A DNA stretch of 44,703 bases from Promethearchaeota archaeon. Its GTDB lineage: Archaea > Asgardarchaeota > Lokiarchaeia > Sigynarchaeales > SOKP01. Positions within the stretch are counted from its first letter, which is position 1, and each line of letters begins with the position of its first letter. Below are positions 32,781-41,378 of the stretch, piece after piece. The notes below the pieces were generated by a model that was not told the DNA's origin, made no database searches, and was given only the letters and a program-made list of their open reading frames with translations. The translations under genes were made by a program, and so were the position numbers. Location of the stretch: contig WJIN01000200.1 of assembly GCA_014730295.1 (NCBI GenBank), forward strand, positions 1 through 44,703, written 5' to 3'.

Positions 32781-33431
32781 TTAAATAACAATACTACCAA
32801 GAATAGCCGGTAAAATCCCCGCAAAAATGATCAATAATACTACATCAACCAGAGCAATTGACCCTATTACCAATTTTTGTTTTTTCGGTTCCCAGTAGTA
32901 CGCATAAGCCGCCCCTACAAAGAAGGGAATGTACACAAATATAAATACCGTTAGCGCATTCCACCATTCATATACCCAGACAAACGCGGGTGTCATAATT
33001 AAAAAGATCTCGATTATCGACGCTAAAGCTGCGTTTCCGATGCCTATCAAAAGCATTTTTGGGACTCCAAATATTTTTTCACTTCGATCTTCCGGTAATA
33101 ATTTACTCGTTGCTAACCCAGCTATCGCAAACATCAAATTTAATTCTATTGCTAATCCTATTAGAACTAAGTATGAAGTTCCTGTGGGAACCGTCCATAA
33201 CGCGTGCCCTGAGAAAAATTGGATAATACTATTAATAATTTCTACCAACCAATGAATTACATAAAGCATCATCCCCGCGGCAATCCCATTCCAATTTTCT
33301 TTATTCATCTCATTGAAATAAAGGTATAGCACAGCCACTAAGAGAAAAATGATATAAAAATTGAAATTAGTTGGGTCGCGAAGGATGCTTAATGCGTCAT
33401 CAGTCGCTTCAGGATTGTTTAAAAATAACAT
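32781..33431 (-). CDS. Hypothetical multi-pass membrane protein
   Basis: 216 aa, six to seven hydrophobic segments spread from about residue 25 to the C-terminus (FYIIFLLVAVLYLYF, IAAGMMLYVIHWLVEIINSI, MLLIGIGNAALASIIEIFLI, LVIGSIALVDVVLLIIFAGI). One soluble loop (LLPEDRSEKIFGVPK) near 113-127. No family recognised. There is no adjacent same-strand partner within 150 bases. Function unknown. Confidence 0.68.
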   Translation of the reverse strand: MLFLNNPEATDDALSILRDPTNFNFYIIFLLVAVLYLYFNEMNKENWNGIAAGMMLYVIHWLVEIINSIIQFFSGHALWTVPTGTSYLVLIGLAIELNLMFAIAGLATSKLLPEDRSEKIFGVPKMLLIGIGNAALASIIEIFLIMTPAFVWVYEWWNALTVFIFVYIPFFVGAAYAYYWEPKKQKLVIGSIALVDVVLLIIFAGILPAILGSIVI

Positions 33432-33685
33432 TTTATCACAAAATTGTGAATTATTATGGTTGATTTGATTTAATATTCTTTTTAATTTAAATTCATATTG
33501 TTAATGAGTCGATGAGTTTTGATCTTTTCTTCGTGAAATTGATGTTTCATGCAGTTTTGTATATACCTGGGTATTGTGAGGGTGATATTTTCCACTAACA
33601 TTTTTTTATTTTAAGAAAAAGATATTTCATCAATAGTTTAACTAAAATAAAAAGAGAGATCTTAAGAAAATTGAAATAAAAAAAA

Positions 33686-34348
33686 CTATTCTAAACTAAT
33701 TAATTCCGTTTTATTTGCTTGATTGATGGCTTCTTTAAGACGATGTTGCCATGCATGAATTTTATCAATTTCATCATAAACTTGGCGTTCTGGAACACCA
33801 AAATCTAAGATCTCTTCCACGATATAATAATCAATCTCTTCTTGCTCAATTTTGTGTCCTTTCTCGCTTAATGATTGTGTTTTCTTGTATTGCGGTGTAA
33901 TTCTGCGCCATTTGACAAAATCATCGGAGGACTCAATGACCTCAACTCCTTTAGCTAATTTGGGCACAGCACTCGCAGCATGTTCTAATTTCGGAGCAAT
34001 ATCATTTTTTAAGACCAGTAATTCCGGAATGGTTAAAGAGACTTCTTTTCCTTCTAAGTTTATCATTTGAGCAAATGCTTTTTGATTGGTTAGAGAGATC
34101 TGGAGAGCAAGTTTTTTATCTTCCTCAATTAATTCTTGAATTTTTTGCTGGCATTCTTCAATCGAATAGTTCCTTTCATACTCTTTCCGTGTGCCTGGGA
34201 TAGATTCAAATGCCCTATCTCCCTCGATTGATTTTGTCTCATATCTAATGCTGTTTTTTCCCGAAAGGTTTAATCTGTTTATCCACCGTTCTAATTCCGA
34301 TTCTATTTGCTTTCTTCGGGAAAATGCATCTCCCAATGTTAATGTCAT
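33686..34348 (-). CDS. DIP1984/septicolysin-like helical protein
   Basis: 220 aa. It starts LTLGDAFSRRKQIESELERWINRL and continues with a basic loop, then QKIQELIEEDKKLALQISLTNQKAFA, which resembles the helical DIP1984/DUF6847 family in both order and the I-x-x-TN motif. The C-terminal half (VEVIESSDDFVKWRRITPQYKK onward, to about 60 residues from the end) is longer than in the bacterial family members I recall. Function of the family is unknown. The assignment is by eye only. Confidence 0.5.
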   Translation of the reverse strand: MTLTLGDAFSRRKQIESELERWINRLNLSGKNSIRYETKSIEGDRAFESIPGTRKEYERNYSIEECQQKIQELIEEDKKLALQISLTNQKAFAQMINLEGKEVSLTIPELLVLKNDIAPKLEHAASAVPKLAKGVEVIESSDDFVKWRRITPQYKKTQSLSEKGHKIEQEEIDYYIVEEILDFGVPERQVYDEIDKIHAWQHRLKEAINQANKTELISLE

Positions 34349-34670
34349 TTTTTATTTTTCTCGTTGTATTTAGGGCCAGCTGGTTATCCAAGGCCTGATG
34401 GAGCCTTATCAGATTTTACCTTTATAGATTTTCATTTGGAAATATATAGATTTAAAGCTATAGGATATACTCCAAAGCACGCCTAATGCTGAGATATACA
34501 TCTTTAATCTGTACGTTTTATTATATAATATTTACGACCATCAATTGGGTCCAGCTGGCTGAGAATACAAAAGTGTGGATCATATAATAATCTTTTTCCA
34601 AAAGATATTCATAGTTTTCGAAATAACAAGAGGAAAAAAACCAAAAAATTCAGCAAATTAAAGTAAATAG
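34349..34670. other. Long intergenic region with GC-rich inverted repeats
   Basis: No open frame. Two exact copies of the palindrome CCAGCTGG (34376-34383 and 34551-34558) could pair over about ten base pairs as GGCCAGCTGG with CCAGCTGGCT. Just inside the first copy, AAGGC-CTGAT-GGA-GCCTT-ATCAG at 34390-34412 is an interleaved set of two 5-bp inverted repeats. GC-rich structured islands in AT-rich archaeal intergenic space often mark non-coding RNA or leaders. It also lies upstream of the minus-strand gene at 33686-34348, so a 5' leader role is possible. Confidence 0.35.
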
Positions 34671-34774
34671 TGGGAGAGACGGGATTCGAACCCGCGACCT
34701 CTACTTGAACCAATCTTCTTGATTGGAACACTCAGCCCCCAGCCGAGAATCATACCAAGCTAGACTACCCTCCC
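34671..34774 (-). tRNA. tRNA-Pro(GGG) with an insert in the variable region
   Basis: Acceptor GGGAGGG (34768-34774) pairs with CTCTCCC (34672-34678); discriminator A at 34671; CCA is not encoded. The D-arm GTC...GAT with TTGG in the loop, the anticodon stem CTCGG/CTGAG and loop CTGGGGG give anticodon GGG at 34738-34740 with no loop intron. The T-arm GCGGG-TTCGAAT-CCCGT is intact. Between anticodon stem and T-stem there are 35 bases (34696-34730) in place of 4-5, containing a perfect CCAATC/GATTGG hairpin. The 3'-most AGGTC is the likely mature variable loop, so about 30 bases look like a non-canonical archaeal intron; exact splice sites are not resolved. Confidence 0.85.
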
Positions 34775-34983
34775 AGTTTTTAATATAGGGGAATATTACT
34801 CATTGTTTTGTTGATATTTCTTAGAACGTTCCTTATTTTTTTAATTTTTCTTATATTCAAATTTAAATCTAATTTCTTTCTTTTTGCTTTTATTGTCACT
34901 ATTATGATCCTATATTCATAATTAATAAATATCTAGAAGTCAAATTGTAAACAACTAAAAATTATCTTACCAATTTCTTAAAA

Positions 34984-36738
34984 ATGGAAATTTTGAAGAA
35001 GAATATCAGTAAAGTTGATATTTCTCATCTCTTAGTTATTTTAAACCTCATTTCACTCGTTATAATCGTATATGGAATAGTTGATTTCATTGTAAACTTT
35101 TATCTCTTAGGTTTTGTAATTTTTATGAGCATTGGATTCTCTCTAATAATAATAATTCCAGCAATCGTTTTTTATGTTATTAAAATTCTTAATACCAGAA
35201 AATTGGTGGTCTATATTAAATATAAGAATTTTTCTCTGTATCAATTGCTCGGAATATCATTTGCGGTTCTCTTGGTTTTCCTCTATAGCAAAAACTATAT
35301 TTTATTTTTTCTTATTGGAATACTTGTTGTTGGATATATTATTGGATTGTTCATTAGAAAGATTGATTATTTTACAAAAAATAAATTGATAATTACTCGA
35401 ATTCTTATTTTTATGATAATTCTATCAATCACTATTCCATATGGATTTTTAGCTCGAGGAACTCTTCCTATAGATCCATCCGTGCAAGTATGGGAGCTTC
35501 ATCAAATAGATAATCCCGGATATGTATTACCTAATGGGTTAGATAATGCTGATGTGAATAAAGATGGATTTGATGACTATATCATGAATTATGAATGGGA
35601 TGGATATTTACGCATAGCATTCCACCCCGGAATTGCGAATGTTCATCAGCGTTGGAAAGCGATTAATATTGGAAGAATAGAAAATGCAGAGAGTTCAGCC
35701 TTCGGAGATTTTGACAATGACAATAATACTGATGTGGTGGTAGCTCATGGGGAGGAATTTGGCGCTCAATCAGGTGTTCTTATTATTTGGGCCCCAAACA
35801 CTAGTGAATCGGAAGATCCCGAAAAATGGATTATGAGTTCTGATATTCCCGACACTCGAAATAAAGGACAATTCCACTTTGTAAGGGGATATGATATTAA
35901 TGAGGACAATTTTACAGACATAGTCGTAGGAGGAAGGGGGACTAATCCAAAAGCAGGCTTAAAATGGCTTGAGGCTCCGAATGATACGCTTCTGAGCAGA
36001 AATATGTCTAATTGGAAAGTCCACGATATCGATTCGGCAATAGAAAGCGCTCATGGATTCGAATTTGGAGATATTGATCAAGACGGTGATGATGATATTG
36101 TGGTATGTAATTCAGATTGGGATACTAAAGCCAGCGATCAAAAAATTGTATGGTATGAGAATCCTGGTGCCGGAAATCTAAACCAAATTCTCGAATGGAA
36201 TAAGATGATAATCTATCAAGAACCTGATTTCTATACCAAAGAGCAAATTGCTCTCCACGACTTTAATAACGATTCATTTCCCGAAGTACTTATCTCCACA
36301 GTCTCCCAAATCTATATTTTTAACAATTCGGATGGAGGGACAACATGGGATTTAGTAAAAATTTCTAAACCACCATCTACCATATGGAGAACTCGGACCT
36401 TAGAAATTGGGGACTTAAATAATGATCTAAAACCGGACATTTTAGGAATGCTTATCCATCATGATGGATATTTACCAAAACACAAAGCTGTGGTATATTG
36501 GATGAATTATTCCGGTCCCGATTTCGCAAGCGGCACCTGGCAAACTAATGTGATAAAATGGGGTGATGGATTTATCGGATTGGGAGAATATAATGGTGAG
36601 AAATGGGATCAAGCCCAGTTCATTGATATGGATCTGGACGGAGATTTAGATATCGTAGCAAATTGTGAAGAGTTCAATTCCTTGGGATTTGTGTATCTTG
36701 CAGTAGTCTGGTTTGAGAATCCATTAGTCAGCAGTTAA
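34984..36738 (+). CDS. Membrane-anchored FG-GAP/VCBS beta-propeller protein
   Basis: 584 aa. About four TM segments fill residues 15-160, then an extracellular domain of roughly 400 residues with at least seven FG-GAP/VCBS-type repeats, each with an Asp-rich calcium loop: ADVNKDGFDDY, GDFDNDNNTDVVV, YDINEDNFTDIVV, GDIDQDGDDDIVV, HDFNNDSFPEVLI, GDLNNDLKPDIL and IDMDLDGDLDIVA. Seven repeats fit a seven-bladed, integrin-alpha-like propeller. It is probably surface-exposed and adhesion- or ligand-binding. N-terminal multi-TM rather than single-TM anchoring is unusual. Confidence 0.85.
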   Translation: MEILKKNISKVDISHLLVILNLISLVIIVYGIVDFIVNFYLLGFVIFMSIGFSLIIIIPAIVFYVIKILNTRKLVVYIKYKNFSLYQLLGISFAVLLVFLYSKNYILFFLIGILVVGYIIGLFIRKIDYFTKNKLIITRILIFMIILSITIPYGFLARGTLPIDPSVQVWELHQIDNPGYVLPNGLDNADVNKDGFDDYIMNYEWDGYLRIAFHPGIANVHQRWKAINIGRIENAESSAFGDFDNDNNTDVVVAHGEEFGAQSGVLIIWAPNTSESEDPEKWIMSSDIPDTRNKGQFHFVRGYDINEDNFTDIVVGGRGTNPKAGLKWLEAPNDTLLSRNMSNWKVHDIDSAIESAHGFEFGDIDQDGDDDIVVCNSDWDTKASDQKIVWYENPGAGNLNQILEWNKMIIYQEPDFYTKEQIALHDFNNDSFPEVLISTVSQIYIFNNSDGGTTWDLVKISKPPSTIWRTRTLEIGDLNNDLKPDILGMLIHHDGYLPKHKAVVYWMNYSGPDFASGTWQTNVIKWGDGFIGLGEYNGEKWDQAQFIDMDLDGDLDIVANCEEFNSLGFVYLAVVWFENPLVSS

Positions 36739-36885
36739 GAATTAACGTCATTTTGAAATATTTTGATATCTCGTCATTCTCTCACTTGAAGATAATGATC
36801 CTTTTTTAAAACCTTTATGAAAAAAAACATTTATATAGAATTCTATACTAAATTGATAAATAAGGATCATCAATAGTGATTATAT

Positions 36886-37653
36886 TTGATAAAAAATTTC
36901 CTACAAAATTGGTCAAATCCTTTTTCCTATATGCTACAAAATCCTGAATTAATTGCTATGGGATTCGCTACCTTAATATTCATTTCTTTTTGTTTAATAA
37001 TTGCCATTAGAATGATTTATAAAGGTATAAAGTTGAAATATTATACTATTTCCAACATAGGAGTGGTATTTATTGGTGGAGCGACACTATGGTCTGGGGT
37101 AGCGTTGAACTTCCTAACAACACTCTTTTTAAATACTTTACCTCCATGGGAATTACATTTTCTTTTCCATGGTGGCTTTATTGGTATTGCAATATTTTTC
37201 TGGATAAGAGGAATTACCTCATTGGCACAGATTGAAAAAAATACGCGAAGAGATATTATGATTATCTCGGGATTTGTTTTAACAGTTTTGGAAATCCTAT
37301 ATATCGCAATCCTATTCACAGATTACACATTATTGGGTAAACCAATAGAACCAATACAAGTTGTTTATCAACCATTTAGTTGGATATATTTATCGATCTC
37401 CCTTGGGATTTTTCTAATATCGGCAGCTTGGTTCGTAATACAAACATTCAGATCCGAGGAGTCTAAAGTGCAATTACAAGGCAAATTTTTATTATTTGCT
37501 GGGATTTTTTTTTTAATAGGCAGTATATTAGAGATCTTTTTCAGTGAGATATTTATATTACTGACCGCGCGCTTTTTTATTACTATGGCAGTTCTCCTGG
37601 GATATATTGGATTTTTAATGCCAGAAAGAGTAAAAAAGATTTTTCTTAAATAA
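36886..37653 (+). CDS. Hypothetical seven-TM membrane protein
   Basis: 255 aa from TTG 36886; ATG 36931 is an alternative that would keep all TM segments. Seven hydrophobic helices: LIAMGFATLIFISFCLIIAI, IGVVFIGGATLWSGVALNFL, LHFLFHGGFIGIAIFFWI, IMIISGFVLTVLEILYIAIL, WIYLSISLGIFLISAAWFVI, LLFAGIFFLIGSILEIFF and ITMAVLLGYIGFLM. The tail is short and basic. The 7-TM layout is like the sensor modules found with archaeal kinases, but no soluble domain is attached. Function unknown. Confidence 0.65.
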   Translation: MIKNFLQNWSNPFSYMLQNPELIAMGFATLIFISFCLIIAIRMIYKGIKLKYYTISNIGVVFIGGATLWSGVALNFLTTLFLNTLPPWELHFLFHGGFIGIAIFFWIRGITSLAQIEKNTRRDIMIISGFVLTVLEILYIAILFTDYTLLGKPIEPIQVVYQPFSWIYLSISLGIFLISAAWFVIQTFRSEESKVQLQGKFLLFAGIFFLIGSILEIFFSEIFILLTARFFITMAVLLGYIGFLMPERVKKIFLK

Positions 37654-37862
37654 TTCCAAATTCCAATTTTTATTTCCATTATTATTTGAAGATAAGACTT
37701 TAAACACGTTAGGCTTGTTTTTCTAAGTAGTAGTATGTATGAATATTAATACTGAATCTGTTTAATAATCCCCAAGATAGAAAAGAATTTTACAGAATTT
37801 TTCTTCCCCAATATTAAAAAATAATATATTAAATTGAAAAAATAATAGAAATTGGGAGAGTA

Positions 37863-38690
37863 ATGTCAGAATCAAAAAATTTTGAGAATCTAAAGATCGA
37901 TTTTATTGATGAGGGAAACTACGTGATTGTTTCCTTAAATCGTCCAAATAGATTAAATGCATTAAATAATCATACTCTTGAAGAAATATCAGAAGCATTA
38001 GAAAGTTTGGAAGTGGATCCCCGAGCTCGGTGTGTTGTATTAAGAGGTACCAAAGATTTCACTAAAAAACCTGCGTTCTCTGCTGGAGCAGATCTCTCGG
38101 AACGAGGTTTTCCCGATTTAGATCGCGATAATTTAAGACACCAAAGTCACGCAATGTATAGAAGACACAAATGGTATAATCAAATAGAAGAATTCCCTAA
38201 GCCTTTAATCGCTGCTGTTGATGGGTATGCCTTAGGTGGAGGATTTGAATTAGTATTGGTGTGCGATATCATAATCGCTTCCAAACGATCAACTTTTGGG
38301 TTTCCGGAAATTAAAAGAGGGATATTTCCCGCAAATGGGGGCACTCAACGTTTAATCCGCCATTTGGGTAAGTATAAAGTAAAAGAACTTATGTTTTTTG
38401 GAGACCATTATTCCGCAGAAAAAATGCATGAATGGGGGATTGTTTCATATTTAGTAGATGATAATAAATTCGAAGAATTTCTCCATGAAAAAGCCTCATG
38501 GTTGGGAAATGCTCCCACGAATAGTTTGTTTGTAATAAAAAAGGCTATTGATTACGGGGCCCAAGTACCTTTAGATATTGGCCTGCAGTTTGAACAAATG
38601 GGATATGCAATTAATTCGACCTCAAGAGATGTGACAGAAGGAGTTTCCGCTTTTTTAGAAAAACGAAAGCCAGAATTTAAAGGTAAATAA
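37863..38690 (+). CDS. Enoyl-CoA hydratase/isomerase (crotonase) family protein
   Basis: 275 aa. Oxyanion-hole segment AFSAGADLSE at about 72-81 and GYALGGGFELVLVCDI at about 121-136 carry the first catalytic Glu, and FPEIKRGIFPANGGTQRL carries the second; both Glu residues of true hydratases are present. Substrate-binding helices follow. It hydrates trans-2-enoyl-CoA or performs a related reaction. The neighbouring genes are informational or membrane genes, so its pathway is not set by context; beta-oxidation is possible. Confidence 0.92.
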   Translation: MSESKNFENLKIDFIDEGNYVIVSLNRPNRLNALNNHTLEEISEALESLEVDPRARCVVLRGTKDFTKKPAFSAGADLSERGFPDLDRDNLRHQSHAMYRRHKWYNQIEEFPKPLIAAVDGYALGGGFELVLVCDIIIASKRSTFGFPEIKRGIFPANGGTQRLIRHLGKYKVKELMFFGDHYSAEKMHEWGIVSYLVDDNKFEEFLHEKASWLGNAPTNSLFVIKKAIDYGAQVPLDIGLQFEQMGYAINSTSRDVTEGVSAFLEKRKPEFKGK

Positions 38691-38844
38691 TAAATAATTT
38701 TCTCATCCTTTCTTTTTGTCCAAGTTTTAGTAGTAGCTTTTTTGCTTTAATTAGAAAATCGATCGTTGAATTATTATCCTAATCAATAATTTATTTATAA
38801 TATTAAATTTTAATGATCATAACTAGAATAAAAATACTATTTCT

Positions 38845-39141
38845 ATGCGTAAAAGAACCCCGTTTTTAATATTTTGGCCTCAGTATTTAGATGCAAAAAG
38901 GACAAGAAGCGAAGGTAGGCGGCTTCCAGAAAATTTGGCCATTGAAAAAGTCACAATCAAGGACATTGCCATCGCAGCTAAGAGTTTAGGATACCAAATA
39001 CAAATAGAATCATCGTTAAAATATCCAAAATCGTGGTGGGAGGAATCTGGTCGAGTATTAATTAATACGAAAGGGAAGAAAAAATCAAAAGTTCTTAAAG
39101 AAATCGCAAAGGAAATAAGAAAGACCAGAGGAAAAACCTAA
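38845..39141 (+). CDS. srp19: Signal recognition particle protein SRP19
   Basis: 98 aa. IFWPQYLDAKRTRSEGRRLPENLAIEKV is the SRP19 signature: WPxYLDxxRTRSEGR is nearly invariant. SRP19 binds the helix 6/8 tips of 7S RNA and allows SRP54 to join. The gene is three bases before hypA, and the two are probably co-transcribed. The C-terminus is basic (KKKSKVLKEIAKEIRKTRGK), as usual for RNA-binding tails. Confidence 0.96.
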   Translation: MRKRTPFLIFWPQYLDAKRTRSEGRRLPENLAIEKVTIKDIAIAAKSLGYQIQIESSLKYPKSWWEESGRVLINTKGKKKSKVLKEIAKEIRKTRGKT

Positions 39142-39144
39142 ATT

Positions 39145-39516
39145 ATGCATGAATTTGCATTTGCCCATAATATTTTTAAAATTGCAGAAGAGACAGCAAA
39201 AAAATACAATGCAAAGAGGATTTCTGAGGTCTACTTAGAAGTAGGTGAATTGACCCTTATTGTACCCGAGCTTTTAAAACAATCGTTTAAGATGGCAACG
39301 ACTGGGAGTATTGCCGAGGGAGCAGAGTTACGTATTGAAATGACCCCAGGTAAGATTAAATGCAATGAATGCGCCAAGACCTCGACAGTGAGCATAACAG
39401 AAGAGGCAAAATTAACGGGACTACAACTTTTTCAATGTAAACATTGTGGAAGTAAAGATACGGAAATTTTAGAGGGTAAGTCCGCAAACGTGAAAAATAT
39501 CAAGATTCAAGAATAA
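39145..39516 (+). CDS. hypA: Hydrogenase nickel-insertion protein HypA
   Basis: 123 aa. MHEFAFA supplies the N-terminal nickel-binding His2 motif, VYLEVGELTLIVPELLKQSF is the conserved HypA/HybF core, and CNEC ... CKHC holds the structural zinc. HypA delivers nickel to [NiFe]-hydrogenases with HypB. The gene overlaps no other hyp gene in the window, so the hydrogenase and other hyp genes should lie elsewhere. It implies that the organism makes a nickel hydrogenase. Confidence 0.94.
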   Translation: MHEFAFAHNIFKIAEETAKKYNAKRISEVYLEVGELTLIVPELLKQSFKMATTGSIAEGAELRIEMTPGKIKCNECAKTSTVSITEEAKLTGLQLFQCKHCGSKDTEILEGKSANVKNIKIQE

Positions 39517-39550
39517 AATCCCATATCTTTATTGTATCCTCTTTTGTTAT

Positions 39551-39664
39551 CTACTCATGGAGAAATACAATACTACTCATTAATATAGCAAATAATGAAG
39601 AAGCTAATAATAATATTAAAATCAGTAAGGTATTTACCTCCTTTTTTGGCCTCCTTCTTGGCAT
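39551..39664 (-). CDS. Probable tail-anchored membrane microprotein (37 aa)
   Basis: 37 aa from ATG 39664, or 40 aa from TTG 39673. An unusually strong GAGGAGGT ribosome-binding site (minus strand, 39678-39685) lies four bases before the TTG and 13 before the ATG. The peptide has a basic N-terminus (MPRRRPKKEV), then one hydrophobic helix, LLILILLLASSLFAILMSSI, and a short VFLHE end. Positive-inside topology would put the Arg/Lys segment in the cytoplasm. It does not match SecE or Sec61-beta by eye. The remaining 39517-39848 sequence holds nothing else that I recognise. Confidence 0.5.
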   Translation of the reverse strand: MPRRRPKKEVNTLLILILLLASSLFAILMSSIVFLHE

Positions 39665-39848
39665 GTTTATCAATTTTACCTCCTCATGCAATTAATATTA
39701 GATTTTCTAAAATATTTTCTTAATTTCAATTCTAAACTAATGAATTTCTAGATGAACAATATGCTAAAGTCGTTTATAAACCTTTTTAAGCCATATTAAT
39801 GAGATTTGGGTTTATATTCAAACGAATAGAAATAAAAAAAGTATTGGA

Positions 39849-40640
39849 TTATCTATTTTTTTGGATTGTCTTATAAATGATTGAAATTGCTAACACAACA
39901 ATACCGATTATAGCAGTTATAACCACTTCCCAGACTAAGACGGAAGCCACGAGGCGTTGGGAAATTACTCCGATTAAAACCCAAATGCCAACTCCTCCAT
40001 ATATATAATCCTCTCGAGTTAATATGGCTGCGGTATAGATAATAAGCGCTACCAAAAGTATGATTACTGCCCAATATACATCACTCATAATAAATGTAGG
40101 ATTATTAAAACCGATATTTTCGAAAAACGTGGTAATTGAAACGATTGTTGCTGCCGTGATCCAGGCAGTATATAAACTCCAAGGTATATAAATCGCGGCT
40201 TTTTCAATGTTCGAGCGTTCCACTAAATTTATCTCAAGTCTTAAATACCCTATGACCAGAGATATTAGATAGAAAATCATAGATAAAGTAGAGAGCCATA
40301 TTATCTCATATATCCAGAAGATATACCATAAAGAAGTCATAATAGTTGAAAGCATGAAATAGATGCTTACTTGATTCACGTATTCTAATTCTGGTTTCTC
40401 TTCAGGTTTTTTATATATCCCTCTCGCTTGATACACGAGAAATATGATAAGAAATATAAAGATAGGTCCCCATATTGCAAAAGTAAAATCGATCGGGTCA
40501 ATCAAGCTCTCGCTTTCAGATTCAAAGATATTAGTAAAATCGCCTTGTCCTATGGAAATTATCCCTAAAATAGTGAAACAAACAATCGGAACGAGAATGT
40601 TTCCGATTTGAAGAATTGTTCTTTTATTAATTGATACCAT
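39849..40640 (-). CDS. TspO/MBR-related membrane protein
   Basis: 263 aa with about six to seven TM segments. LIDPIDFTFAIWGPIFIFLIIFLVYQA resembles the PxxxTFxIWGxIY segment that begins the larger TspO/MBR-like proteins, and PWSLYTAWITAATIVSI gives the following Trp-rich helices. Classic TspO is ~160 aa, so this is the longer variant. TspO binds porphyrins and other hydrophobic ligands. The role here is not known. Confidence 0.6.
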   Translation of the reverse strand: MVSINKRTILQIGNILVPIVCFTILGIISIGQGDFTNIFESESESLIDPIDFTFAIWGPIFIFLIIFLVYQARGIYKKPEEKPELEYVNQVSIYFMLSTIMTSLWYIFWIYEIIWLSTLSMIFYLISLVIGYLRLEINLVERSNIEKAAIYIPWSLYTAWITAATIVSITTFFENIGFNNPTFIMSDVYWAVIILLVALIIYTAAILTREDYIYGGVGIWVLIGVISQRLVASVLVWEVVITAIIGIVVLAISIIYKTIQKNR

Positions 40641-40830
40641 AATGTTGTCAAATAATGATCTTCTCTTCTTAAATACCGTTTTTATATTTAATTAATGATT
40701 ATTCAAAATCTAAATTAGCATATATAACAACAAAGCTTTCTAATACTTATAAGACCCTAATTGAAGTAAGAAGGAAAAACGAATAATAAACTTAATTTTC
40801 AAAATAAGTGATTAAGCGTTTATAATAAAA

Positions 40831-41208
40831 TTAGACCAATATCCCGTTTAACTGTCCATCTTGGCCAGGACGACTGGTTATTTTCACATTTCCTAACTCT
40901 GTCTTGACAATTGCCCCTTTAGTAAGAATATGCCGTCTGTTAAAGTCTTTTGTGGCTAAATTTTCTTCAAACCCCAAAATCTCAGTTTTTTGCGTTTTCT
41001 GAGTCTTAGGATCTGTCACATTAATTGAGCTACTTGAAAAGAGCTTTAATTTGTGATTTCCACCCATTATCCTCTGTTTTTTCTTTTTTTCTTTCCCTAT
41101 TTGAGTTTCAATAGGAGCTCTTGAGAGTTCTCTTTTTCTTTTTTTACGAAATCTCCTATATTTTTTTCCTGTATATCTCCTTTTGCTACGTGCTTGACTA
41201 CGTGCCAT
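40831..41208 (-). CDS. rps8e: Small-subunit ribosomal protein S8e
   Basis: 125 aa, single copy. MARSQARSKRRYTGKKYRRFRKKRKRELSR is the basic archaeal start, and GGNHKLKLFSSSSINVTDPKT, KTEILGFEENLATKDFNRRHILTKGAIVKTELGNVKITSRPGQDG is the S8e fold. It has no bacterial counterpart, which fixes the archaeal origin. The gene is divergent from psmB across 170 bases that include a plus-strand TATA-like TTTATTTATATCC at about 41322-41334. Confidence 0.97.
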   Translation of the reverse strand: MARSQARSKRRYTGKKYRRFRKKRKRELSRAPIETQIGKEKKKKQRIMGGNHKLKLFSSSSINVTDPKTQKTQKTEILGFEENLATKDFNRRHILTKGAIVKTELGNVKITSRPGQDGQLNGILV

Positions 41209-41321
41209 TTGATCTACCTATTTTCAAATTGTTTAGTAAGGATATTAATACACAATTCAATTAAAATTTTTGTGTTTGCTCCTTGTCTTACAAGAAACAC
41301 TAAATAGGTATGAAGCTTTAG

Positions 41322-41334
41322 TTTATTTATATCC
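41322..41334 (+). promoter_or_regulatory. Candidate TATA box for the proteasome beta gene
   Basis: TTTATTTATATCC about 45-57 bases before the ATG at 41379 fits the archaeal consensus at a sensible distance. The S8e gene is divergent on the other side. Confidence 0.4.
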
Positions 41335-41378
41335 TAAAAACGAAAGAACTTTTAACTAAATTAAATTTTTATAGTAAA

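Noticed and set aside
34696..34730. Class II tRNA (Ser or Leu) with a long variable arm
   Set aside because: The anticodon stem and 7-base loop are intact and give GGG (Pro). The insert's hairpin does not sit directly on the T-stem as in class II arms, and the 3' AGGTC looks like a normal variable loop.
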